Origin: Paracoccaceae bacterium
GTDB lineage: Bacteria > Pseudomonadota > Alphaproteobacteria > Rhodobacterales > Rhodobacteraceae
DNA length: 33,267 bases
Direction of reading: 5' to 3'
Assembly (NCBI GenBank): GCA_013373325.1
Contig: JABXIA010000212.1
Span: 1-33,267 of the forward strand
Below the pieces are notes generated by a model. That model had not been told where the DNA came from. It worked only from the letters and a program-made list of their open reading frames with translations, and ran no database searches. Positions 23,049 through 30,292 of the stretch are shown here, one piece after another. Each line of letters opens with the position of its first letter. The stretch's first letter is position 1. A program made the translations under genes and the position numbers.

Positions 23049-24653
23049 TTACTCCTGGACCGGAACGGATCCGGTGACGTCGATTTCGAGGATGGATGGG
23101 GTGCCGCGTTGGGTTGCTTCCCGTAGCGCGGCGGCAATTGCCTGCGGTTCCATCGGCACGCGGGTGTAAGGGATGCCGAAAGAGGCGGCGGCGGGGCCGA
23201 ACTCCGGCGGTGTGGGGTCGCAGCCGACCACGGGGACATCCACGGCGGCCATCGAGGTTGCGATTTCGCCATAACCGCGGTTGTTCCAGAGCACGAAGGT
23301 GATGGGCAGGTTTTCGTCCACGGCGGCCATGATCTCCGGAAGCGAGAATTGGGCACCGCCGTCGCCGGCAATGCAGATAACATGGGCCGAGGGATCGGCA
23401 ACCGCAGCGCCGATTGCGGCGGGGATGCCATAGCCGAGTGCGCCATAGCCGGTAGCGGCATTGAACCAGCCTCCGGCGCGGTCGTGGTCATAGTATAGAT
23501 TGCCGGCATAGATCGGCTGGGTGGAATCGCCGATCATCAGGGCGTTCGGCACTGCGTCGCGCATGGCGTTCAGCACCTCGACCTGCTGGCGGTAGTTCGG
23601 GCCGATCTCCTCATGCGCGGCGGCTCGGGTTCGATTCGCGCGCTGGGCGCCCTGGCTTTGCTTGGGCGCAGCAGGCAGGGCTGCGAGCAGCGCGGCAGTA
23701 GCCTCGCCGGCGCGGGCGTGGATGGCGAGGCCTGTCTCGTGTCGGGCCAGCTGTTCGGCGCAGATGTCGACCCGGATCAGTCCGGCCATGGCCGCCATGC
23801 TGCCGGTTGCATACATGTCGTGGTCGGTCGGCCCGAGTTCGGTTCCCAGTGCCAGCACGCAATCGGCGTCTTGGATCAGCTCCCGGACCGCTTGCAGGCT
23901 GGGGCTTGCGGGAACGGTCAGCGGATGGCCGTGCATCAGCCCGCGGGCGTTGACGGTTTGCACCACAGGCGCGTCGAGGCGTTCGGCCAGGGCCTGCAAG
24001 GTCGCGCATGCGCACTTGGTACCCCCGCCAGCGAGGATGACAACTTTGGTAGCCCGTGACAGGCAGGCCGCTGCCTTGGCAATTTGGCCGCTGTCGAGCG
24101 GCGGCTGAGTGGAAGCCGGGGCGGGGAAGCCTTCCTGCGATGCTGTGCCGGCCACGTCCAGCGGGATCTGGATGTGGGTGGGGCCGGGGCGGCCGGCGGC
24201 AAAGGGGGCAAAGGCGCGGTCCAGCGCGGCCTCCAGCTCATCGGGCCGGGCAACGTGTTCTGAGGCCAGCGCCACGGTCCTGGCCAGCGCGTGCTGGTCG
24301 GGCAATTCGTGCAGATGTCCGTGCCCCTTGCCCAGAGTTGCACTGGCATTAACGCCGGACACGACCAGCATTGGCACCGAATCCGCGCGGGCCTGGGCCA
24401 TCGGGGTCAGCGTGTTCGTCAGGCCTGGGCCGGTGATGACAAAGGCCACGCCCGGCTGGCCGGAGACCCGTGCATAACCGTCAGCCATGAAGCCTGCGCC
24501 TTGTTCGTGGCGGGGGGTGACATGACGGATGCCAGAGGCGGCCAGGCCGCGATAGAGCTCAACGGTGTGCACGCCGGGGATGCCGAACACGCAGGTGACG
24601 TTGCGTGCCTTCAGCCCGGCAACCAGGGCTTCGCCAACGGTTTTCGTGGTCAT
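23049..24653 (-). CDS. Thiamine-diphosphate enzyme, AruI-like 5-guanidino-2-oxopentanoate decarboxylase
   Basis: A 534-residue acetolactate-synthase-like ThDP enzyme. The catalytic glutamate is E50 in TPRHEQGAGFMADGYAR. The central domain carries LAGGGTKCA, and the C-terminal ThDP/Mg site is GDGGAQFSLPEI followed by WNNRGYGEI. In the arginine transaminase pathway AruI decarboxylates 2-ketoarginine to 4-guanidinobutyraldehyde. The assignment rests on the adjacent AruH-like aminotransferase (4-bp ATGA overlap) and DDAH; the superfamily call itself is firm. Acetolactate synthase is less likely, as no small regulatory subunit is adjacent. Confidence 0.87.
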   Translation of the reverse strand: MTTKTVGEALVAGLKARNVTCVFGIPGVHTVELYRGLAASGIRHVTPRHEQGAGFMADGYARVSGQPGVAFVITGPGLTNTLTPMAQARADSVPMLVVSGVNASATLGKGHGHLHELPDQHALARTVALASEHVARPDELEAALDRAFAPFAAGRPGPTHIQIPLDVAGTASQEGFPAPASTQPPLDSGQIAKAAACLSRATKVVILAGGGTKCACATLQALAERLDAPVVQTVNARGLMHGHPLTVPASPSLQAVRELIQDADCVLALGTELGPTDHDMYATGSMAAMAGLIRVDICAEQLARHETGLAIHARAGEATAALLAALPAAPKQSQGAQRANRTRAAAHEEIGPNYRQQVEVLNAMRDAVPNALMIGDSTQPIYAGNLYYDHDRAGGWFNAATGYGALGYGIPAAIGAAVADPSAHVICIAGDGGAQFSLPEIMAAVDENLPITFVLWNNRGYGEIATSMAAVDVPVVGCDPTPPEFGPAAASFGIPYTRVPMEPQAIAAALREATQRGTPSILEIDVTGSVPVQE

Positions 24654-25834
24654 GCGGCGCCTCTTGCTTTGCGGTTTGCGTGGGCGGCGATCCGGTTGAG
24701 GGCGGTGGTAAAACTGTTGTCGTCGATGGTGAGGGCGACCCGCACCCAGTTACGAAGGCCGTCGCCGAATGCGGAACCTGGCATTACCGCAACGCCGCTG
24801 TCCAGCAGGTCCCAGCAATAGGCGTCGCCGTCCATCCCGGTGGCGGAGACGTCGATCAGAGCAAACATGCCGGCTTCGGGCCGGTGGACGCGCAGGCGGC
24901 TCTCAGCGTGCAGGCGTTGTTCCAGCAGGGCGGCGCGGGCGGCAAAGCGGGCGGCCATCCCGGCGGCGACGGAAGAGCCCTCGCGCACCGCCTTTTCGGT
25001 CATGTCGGCGATAAAGGGCTGGTTGCCGAACAGCATGGTTTCCGAGACCGGCAGCAGGGCTGCACAGAAGTTTGCAGGCCCGGCGCACCAGCCGCTGCGG
25101 AAGCCCGGCGCGGCGTGCGATTTGGAAATCGAGGAGACTGCGATCACCCGCTCCGCCAGGGCCGGATCGGAGAGAGGGGAGACAAATTCCGCGCCCTCAA
25201 AGACCAGGTGCTCATAAACTTCGTCGGAGATGATCCAGAGATCGTGTTTCACCGCCAGCTCACCGATTTCCCGCAGGTCCTGCGGTGTCAGGATGGCGCC
25301 GGTCGGGTTGTGCGGGGTCGTCAGCAGGATGGCGCGGCTGCGCGGGGTGATGCGGGCGGCGATGTCGCTGGCCTGCATCCGGAAACCGGCTTCGGGCCGC
25401 AGCGGCACCGGCACCATGCCGGCGCCGGACGCGCGGATCACGCCTTCGTAGGTGGCATACATCGGGTCGCCGACCAGCACCTCTGTGCCGGGTTCGGCCA
25501 CGCCTTGCAGCACAGCATACAGCGCGGTCTGGGTGCCGGGAAAGCAGAGGATGTTTTCCGGCCCGAAATCCCGCCCGCGGGTGGCGGTATAGGCCTTGGC
25601 CAGAGCAGCGCGCAGATGCGCCTCGCCGCGGCCGTCGGAATACCCGGTGCGGCCCGCATGCATGGATTGCGTTGCGGCCTCGACTAGTTCCGGCGGGGTT
25701 GGCACGTCTGGTTCGCCGATGGTCATCTCCACCAGGTCGGCGCCGGCTGCTGCCAGTTGCCGTGCCCTTGCGTGCACTTCCCATTTGCCGCCGCCAAGCC
25801 CGGCCAGCCGTTCGGTGATTGCTGTCAGCCTCAT
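24650..25834 (-). CDS. Class I/II aminotransferase, AruH (arginine:pyruvate)-like
   Basis: A 394-residue PLP aminotransferase with fold-type I motifs: GEPDVPTPPEL, PHNPTGAILT, DLWIISDEVYEHLVF and the PLP lysine K238 in SSISKSHAAPGFRSGW. Several blocks resemble Pseudomonas AruH as I remember it, notably ALYAVLQGVAEPGTEVLVGDPMYATYE, VPVPLRPEAGFRMQASDIAARITPRSRA and the SKSHA lysine segment. AruH converts arginine to 2-ketoarginine, which the next gene would decarboxylate. AGGAGG precedes the start, which overlaps the tetR stop by one base (TGATG). A different basic or N-methylated amino acid could be the physiological substrate. Confidence 0.87.
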   Translation of the reverse strand: MRLTAITERLAGLGGGKWEVHARARQLAAAGADLVEMTIGEPDVPTPPELVEAATQSMHAGRTGYSDGRGEAHLRAALAKAYTATRGRDFGPENILCFPGTQTALYAVLQGVAEPGTEVLVGDPMYATYEGVIRASGAGMVPVPLRPEAGFRMQASDIAARITPRSRAILLTTPHNPTGAILTPQDLREIGELAVKHDLWIISDEVYEHLVFEGAEFVSPLSDPALAERVIAVSSISKSHAAPGFRSGWCAGPANFCAALLPVSETMLFGNQPFIADMTEKAVREGSSVAAGMAARFAARAALLEQRLHAESRLRVHRPEAGMFALIDVSATGMDGDAYCWDLLDSGVAVMPGSAFGDGLRNWVRVALTIDDNSFTTALNRIAAHANRKARGAA

Positions 25835-26475
25835 CAGGTTTCAGCCTCCTGCTCCAAATCCAATCCAGTAATGGCGGCAACCGACTGCCGTCCGATTTCA
25901 ACCAGTTCACCAGCGGCGAAGGCATCCGGCAGGGCGCCGCCCTCCAGCCACAGCCCGTCGATCACCGCGTTGCAGGCAATCGCCAGCTGGCGCAGCCGTG
26001 CCGCCGGGGCGGGGTGCCCGGCCTCTTCCAGCGCGGCGGCGATCAGCGCCTCCAGCCGGTCGCGGAAGTAGGCGTAGGTGCGCTGGTGGGTTTCCTTCAT
26101 CTGCGGATCGTTCTGCACCTTGTTGAGGAAGCTGGCCCAGAGCGCCAGCGCACGCGGATCGACCACCGGCGGGGTCAGCGAGCCATCGACAAAAGCCCTG
26201 AGACGCGCCCGGGCACTGCCTGCCGCTGCCCCGGGTGCAAAGGTCAGGTCTGTCATCTGGTTCATATGGTGTTCATAGGCTGCGATGATCAGCTCCTCCT
26301 TGGAACTGAAGTAATGCCGGATCAGCCCCTGAGTGACATCGGCGCGCTGGGCGATTCCTCGCACCGTGGCTCCGCGCACGCCATTCTCAGCTACCAGTTC
26401 CAATGTGGCGAGAATCAGCGCTTCCTTCCGGGCCTCGGCGGGTTCGCGTTTGAATTTGCGGCGCTCGTCGGTCAC
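25834..26475 (-). CDS. TetR-family transcriptional regulator
   Basis: A 213-residue TetR/AcrR regulator. The N-terminal helix-turn-helix covers residues 15-60 (ALILATLELVAENGVRGATVRGIAQRADVTQGLIRHYFSSKEEL). The C-terminal ligand-binding part resembles the BetI group (LWASFLNKVQNDPQM, LAIACNAVIDGLWLEGGAL). The start is GTG at 26475, behind CAGGAG. It is the first gene of the aruH-aruI-ddaH operon and divergent from the amino-acid ABC transporter. It probably responds to arginine, a methylarginine or an intermediate and binds the inverted repeat in the 98-bp shared promoter region. Confidence 0.92.
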   Translation of the reverse strand: MTDERRKFKREPAEARKEALILATLELVAENGVRGATVRGIAQRADVTQGLIRHYFSSKEELIIAAYEHHMNQMTDLTFAPGAAAGSARARLRAFVDGSLTPPVVDPRALALWASFLNKVQNDPQMKETHQRTYAYFRDRLEALIAAALEEAGHPAPAARLRQLAIACNAVIDGLWLEGGALPDAFAAGELVEIGRQSVAAITGLDLEQEAET

Positions 26476-26505
26476 CTCAGCTCCTGATTTTTGTGCTGGC
26501 GGAGA

Positions 26506-26525
26506 AATTATACACTTGCATAATT
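26506..26525. promoter_or_regulatory. Inverted repeat, candidate TetR operator in divergent promoter
   Basis: AATTAT (26506-26511), 8 bp, ATAATT (26520-26525). It is AT-rich within a GC-rich setting, lies between the divergent tetR and ABC ATPase genes, and overlaps TATAC/TAATTA -10-like sequences. Operator function is inferred from position. Confidence 0.5.
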
Positions 26526-26573
26526 ACGCGAGTCGCGGCTTACTGCAATCAGAAAATTCGGGAAGACGGAAAG

Positions 26574-27371
26574 ATGGACTCAGCCGCAGCCACCGCATCA
26601 GCTTTGGAGACAGATACGCGCCGGGAGGCGATCCGGGTCGAGGATCTGCACAAGTCGTTCGGCAATCTGGAAGTGCTGAAGGGTGTTGATCTGACCGCGC
26701 AACAAGGTGATGTGGTGGCCATCATTGGCGGCTCCGGATCCGGCAAGTCCACCATGCTGCGCTGCATCAATTTCCTGGAGACGCCGAGCTCTGGAAAAAT
26801 CGTGATCGGCGGCGAGGAAGTGGCGATGCGGGGCGACGGCAGTCCGGCCAATCAGAGGCAGATTGAACGCATCCGGACCAAGCTGGCGATGGTGTTCCAG
26901 CAGTTCAACCTGTGGACCCATCGGACGCTGCTGGAAAACGTGATCGAGGTGCCGGTGCATGTGCTGAAGGTGCCCAAGGCCAAGGCCATCGCGCGGGCGC
27001 TCGAACTGCTGAACCGGGTGGGGCTGGGCGGCAAGGAGGACACCTATCCTGCCTATCTGTCCGGCGGGCAGCAGCAGCGGGCGGCGATTGCCCGGGCGCT
27101 GGCGGTGGATCCGTCGGCGATGCTGTTTGACGAGCCGACCTCGGCGCTGGACCCGGAACTGGTGGGCGAGGTGCTGACGGTGATCCGCGACCTAGCTGCT
27201 GAGGGGCGCACCATGCTGCTGGTCACCCACGAGATGAAGTTCGCGCGCGAAGTCGCGAACCACGTTGTCTACCTGTACCAGGGCCGCATCGAAGAGCAGG
27301 GGCCGCCTGCTGAGGTCTTTGGCAACCCGCAATCAGAGAGGCTGAAGCAATTTCTAAGCTCGGTCGCCTGA
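26574..27371 (+). CDS. Polar amino-acid ABC transporter ATPase
   Basis: A 265-residue ATPase of the HisP/OccP/GlnQ group. Walker A is GGSGSGKST (residues 52-60), the Q-loop lies in MVFQQFNLWTHRTLLENV, the signature is LSGGQQQR near 161-168, and Walker B is AMLFDEPTSALDPEL with the LLVTHEM switch histidine. FNLWTHRTLLENV is typical of basic amino-acid/opine importers. ATG 26574 is chosen over the longer frame (26493) because it follows GGAAAG and precedes a normal N-terminus. It powers the importer formed with the following three genes. Confidence 0.94.
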   Translation: MDSAAATASALETDTRREAIRVEDLHKSFGNLEVLKGVDLTAQQGDVVAIIGGSGSGKSTMLRCINFLETPSSGKIVIGGEEVAMRGDGSPANQRQIERIRTKLAMVFQQFNLWTHRTLLENVIEVPVHVLKVPKAKAIARALELLNRVGLGGKEDTYPAYLSGGQQQRAAIARALAVDPSAMLFDEPTSALDPELVGEVLTVIRDLAAEGRTMLLVTHEMKFAREVANHVVYLYQGRIEEQGPPAEVFGNPQSERLKQFLSSVA

Positions 27372-27410
27372 TCCACTACCACCAAAATAATAACCAACTG
27401 GGAGACTAAG

Positions 27411-28175
27411 ATGAAACTGAAAGCATTGCTTGCCGCGGCCACTGCGGCTGCTGCTCTGACCGCCGGTGCCGCGGCTGCGGAACAGGTTAAGATCGGTATT
27501 GCCGCCGAACCTTATCCGCCGTTTGCCTCGCTCGACAGCTCCGGCAACTGGGTCGGCTGGGAGGTCGAGGTGATCGGCGCGGTCTGCGCCGCGGCTGAGT
27601 TGGACTGCGTGATCACGCCGGTGGCTTGGGACGGCATCATCCCGTCGCTGACCGGGCAGCAGATCGACGCCATCATGGCCTCTATGTCGATCACCGAAGA
27701 GCGGATGAAGACCATTGATTTCTCTGATCCCTACTACAACACCCCCGCGGTGATCGTAGCGGACAAGTCGATGGATATTGACGCAACCCCGGAATCGCTG
27801 GCAGGCAAGATAGTCGGTATTCAGGCTTCCACCATTCACCAGGCCTATGCGCAGGAATACTTCAAGGATGCCGAGCTGAAGGTCTACCAGACCCAGGATG
27901 AAGCCAACCAGGACCTGTTTGCGGGACGCATCGACGCGACCCAAGCGGACAGCATCGCGATGGCGGATTTCGTCGGCTCCGACACCGGCAGCTGCTGCGA
28001 GATCAAGGGCGCGGTGGCAGATGATCCGGCGATCCTGGGCCGTGGTGTAGGCGCAGGCGTGCGCAAGGGTGACGACGCGCTGCGCGAAGCACTGAACAAG
28101 GGCATCGCGGCGATCCTGGCCGACGGCACCCACGAGAAGATCACCGCCAAATATTTCACCACCAGCATCTACTAA
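27411..28175 (+). CDS. Periplasmic amino-acid-binding protein (SBP family 3)
   Basis: A 254-residue secreted receptor. The signal peptide runs to AAAAEQ. The SBP_bac_3 pattern follows: VKIGIAAEPYPPFASLDSSGNWVGWEVEVIGAVC, WDGIIPSLTGQQIDAIMASMSITEERMKTIDFSDPYYNTPA and LAGKIVGIQASTIHQAY. Relatives bind arginine, lysine, histidine or octopine. An unusual adjacent cysteine pair occurs in DTGSCCEIKG. The ATG follows GGGAGACTAAG. With an arginine/methylarginine catabolic operon divergent to it, a guanidino amino acid is the likely ligand (inference). Confidence 0.93.
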   Translation: MKLKALLAAATAAAALTAGAAAAEQVKIGIAAEPYPPFASLDSSGNWVGWEVEVIGAVCAAAELDCVITPVAWDGIIPSLTGQQIDAIMASMSITEERMKTIDFSDPYYNTPAVIVADKSMDIDATPESLAGKIVGIQASTIHQAYAQEYFKDAELKVYQTQDEANQDLFAGRIDATQADSIAMADFVGSDTGSCCEIKGAVADDPAILGRGVGAGVRKGDDALREALNKGIAAILADGTHEKITAKYFTTSIY

Positions 28176-28184
28176 GGTGCTGCC

Positions 28185-28931
28185 GTGACCGGACTGTTCG
28201 AACTACTGGGCCTCGGCGCCAGCGCAGAGCTGCTGTCGCTGTCAGGCTGGGGCGGCAACCTCTTGCGAGGGCTTGCCAACTCCCTGCAGATCGCCTTTGG
28301 CGCCTTTGGGCTGGGGTTGGTGATCGGGCTGTTCGGGGCCTACGGTAAACTCTACGGCGGGAAGGTCACGCGTGATCTTCTCGCCATTTACACCACGGTG
28401 ATCCGGGCGGTGCCGGAACTGGTGCTGATCCTGATCCTCTACTACGTCGGCAGCGATATCATAAATAAGATCTCCGAAGCCATGGGCGGCGGCCGGGTTG
28501 AGATCAACGGCGTCGCGGCCGGCATCTGGGTGCTGGGCGTGGTGCAAGGGGCCTATGCCACCGAAGTGCTGCGCGGCGCTATCCAGGCGGTCCCCGTCGG
28601 CCAGATCGAGGCGGCGAAATCCTATGGCATGCCTGCCTTTATGATCATGCGCCGGGTGACGATTCCGGCGATGATGAGCTTCGCGGTGCCGGGGCTGGCA
28701 AACTTGTGGCTGATCGCCACCAAGGACACTGCCCTGCTGGCCGTGGTCGGTTTCAATGAGCTGACGCTGGAAACCCGCCAGGCGGCAAGCAGCACGCGGG
28801 CCTATTTCACCTTCTTCCTGGCCGCCGGGTTCCTGTACCTGATGGTGACGCTGTGCTCCGGTGCGGTTTTTGCCCGGATTGAGAAATGGGCGCGGCGCGG
28901 GCAGCCTTCACTGAAGGGGGGCACGTCATGA
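28185..28931 (+). CDS. ABC transporter permease, HisM/HisQ family (first)
   Basis: A 248-residue inner-membrane permease with GTG start 28185 behind AAGGTG, 9 bp after the binding-protein stop. The N-terminal LLRGLANSLQIAFGAFGLGLVIGL is typical of polar amino-acid permeases. The EAA loop appears as GQIEAAKSYGMPAFMIMRRVTIPAM. It pairs with the next permease; the stop overlaps that start by 4 bp (ATGA). Confidence 0.93.
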   Translation: MTGLFELLGLGASAELLSLSGWGGNLLRGLANSLQIAFGAFGLGLVIGLFGAYGKLYGGKVTRDLLAIYTTVIRAVPELVLILILYYVGSDIINKISEAMGGGRVEINGVAAGIWVLGVVQGAYATEVLRGAIQAVPVGQIEAAKSYGMPAFMIMRRVTIPAMMSFAVPGLANLWLIATKDTALLAVVGFNELTLETRQAASSTRAYFTFFLAAGFLYLMVTLCSGAVFARIEKWARRGQPSLKGGTS

Positions 28932-29689
28932 CTGGTTTAAAGGAGCTGATGCAGCCGCACCGTATCGTCATGATGCTGATCTTTGCGGCGCTGGTGATCT
29001 GGTGCGCGGTTTCGCTGCGCTGGGACTGGCTTCCGAAATATGCGCCACTGGCGCTGGAAGGGTTGTGGACGACGATCTGGATCTTGGCGGTATCCCTTGT
29101 CATCGGGTTCCTGCTGGCAGTGCCGCTGGGGTTGGCCCAGGCCGTGGGGCCTTGGTACCTGTCCATTCCGGCCCGCACATTCTGCACCATCATCCGCGGC
29201 ACGCCTTTGCTGTTGCAGATTTGGCTGCTGTACTACGGGCTGGGCTCGCTGTTTCCTCAGTTTCCCTGGATCCGCTCTTCCGAACTGTGGCCGTACCTGC
29301 GCCAGGCCTGGCCTTATGCGGTGCTGGCGCTGTCTCTGTCTTATGCGGGCTATGAAGGCGAAGTGATGCGGGGCGCATTCTCGGGGGTAGCCAAGGGGCA
29401 GCTTGAGGCCGCGAAGTCCTTTGGCATGCCGCGGTTCACCATGTTCCGCCGGATCTGGTTGCCGCAGGCGATCCGCAATGTGCTGCCGACTTTGGGCGGA
29501 GAAACCATCCTGCAGCTGAAGGCAACGCCGCTGGTGGCGACGATCACGGTGATGGAAATCTATGCGGTCTCCTCGCGCGTGCGGGCTGATACATTTATCG
29601 TCTATGAGCCGCTTTTGCTGTTGGCGCTGGTCTATATGGCGATTGCCGGCGTGATTGCCCTAGCCTTCCGGAGGTTGGAGAAAGGCTGA
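28928..29689 (+). CDS. ABC transporter permease, HisM/HisQ family (second)
   Basis: A 253-residue permease of the same family. Features are ALEGLWTTIWILAVSLVIGFLLAVPLGLA, FCTIIRGTPLLLQIWLLYYGL and the EAA loop GQLEAAKSFGMPRFTMFRRIWLPQAI. The frame extends to 28886, but ATG 28928 overlaps the preceding stop by 4 bp and starts just before the first membrane region. It completes a four-gene importer transcribed away from the tetR operon. Confidence 0.93.
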   Translation: MTGLKELMQPHRIVMMLIFAALVIWCAVSLRWDWLPKYAPLALEGLWTTIWILAVSLVIGFLLAVPLGLAQAVGPWYLSIPARTFCTIIRGTPLLLQIWLLYYGLGSLFPQFPWIRSSELWPYLRQAWPYAVLALSLSYAGYEGEVMRGAFSGVAKGQLEAAKSFGMPRFTMFRRIWLPQAIRNVLPTLGGETILQLKATPLVATITVMEIYAVSSRVRADTFIVYEPLLLLALVYMAIAGVIALAFRRLEKG

Positions 29690-29722
29690 AATGACGGGTG
29701 TTTAGCCCACATTCCGAGTCAG

Positions 29723-29744
29723 AGAAATTTGGCCCGGAATTTCT
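29723..29744. terminator. Inverted repeat downstream of ABC operon
   Basis: AGAAATT (29723-29729), 8 bp, AATTTCT (29738-29744), 34 bp after the last permease stop. It may terminate the transporter operon or be a protein site for the following nos promoter; there is no clear T run. Confidence 0.35.
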
Positions 29745-29751
29745 GATTTAT

Positions 29752-29765
29752 CTGACATACATCAA
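29752..29765 (+). promoter_or_regulatory. Candidate FNR/Nnr-type box before the nos genes
   Basis: CTGAC-ATAC-ATCAA differs by one base from the TTGAC-N4-ATCAA form of CRP/FNR-family boxes, which control denitrification genes. It lies 63 bp before the start of the gene ahead of nosR. Function is inferred from sequence and position. Confidence 0.5.
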
Positions 29766-29827
29766 ATAACGGCTCTGAAGTTCCCTCTAGTGTCGGCGGC
29801 AAATGCAGCAAGAGAATCTTGTAACAT

Positions 29828-30292
29828 ATGCCGCGCATCGTTTTCATATCCCCTGCTTGCCGCGCCGGCCTGTTCCGGCGGCTGGCGGGGCTGTGCGCGG
29901 TATTCATGCTGGTGCTGCAGGTGGCCTTTCCCGGTGCGGGGCAGGCTGCTGCCGGCGGTGAATGGATCGAGATCTGCGGTGAGTTTGGCATAGTGGAAAT
30001 CCAGGTCTCTGATGGAGGCAGTGGAGAGAGGCAGGACTGCCCGAAATGCAGTACCTGCGCGCTGTGTGCGGCTGAAACCGGGGCCGGTTCTGTCACCTTC
30101 CTGCACTCCGGCATCCGCCAGGCGGCAGATTTCGCCGTGCTTTTGCCTGTTGGCACGGCGCTGCAGCCAAACCCGGCGCAATACTGGCACGTCGGCCGCG
30201 GGCCTCCGTTGGTCACAGAGATAGAATCCGAATGCGCATTCCGCGCATCCGTGGCAGCCACTCAAGAAAAAGGAGAGGCGCCATGGTCCTGA
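29828..30292 (+). CDS. Small secreted/membrane protein with CX2CX2CX2C motif, upstream of nosR
   Basis: A 154-residue protein I do not recognise with certainty; it may be related to DUF2946-type proteins. A hydrophobic segment near residues 18-42 (LAGLCAVFMLVLQVAFPGAGQAAA) looks like a signal peptide or anchor. Four cysteines at 71, 74, 77 and 80 (CPKCSTCALC) could bind copper, zinc or an iron-sulfur centre. The C-terminal half has no obvious motif. The gene overlaps the nosR start by 10 bp, so it is co-transcribed with nosR and nosZ. Such a motif could serve metal delivery to N2O reductase, but that is inference. The ribosome binding site is weak. Confidence 0.7.
   Translation: MPRIVFISPACRAGLFRRLAGLCAVFMLVLQVAFPGAGQAAAGGEWIEICGEFGIVEIQVSDGGSGERQDCPKCSTCALCAAETGAGSVTFLHSGIRQAADFAVLLPVGTALQPNPAQYWHVGRGPPLVTEIESECAFRASVAATQEKGEAPWS

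Noticed and set aside
23045-23509. N-terminal extension of DDAH to a 415-residue protein
   Set aside because: The extra 155 residues are the reverse-frame reading of the aruI-like gene; the ATG at 23044 with AGGAG is the proper start.
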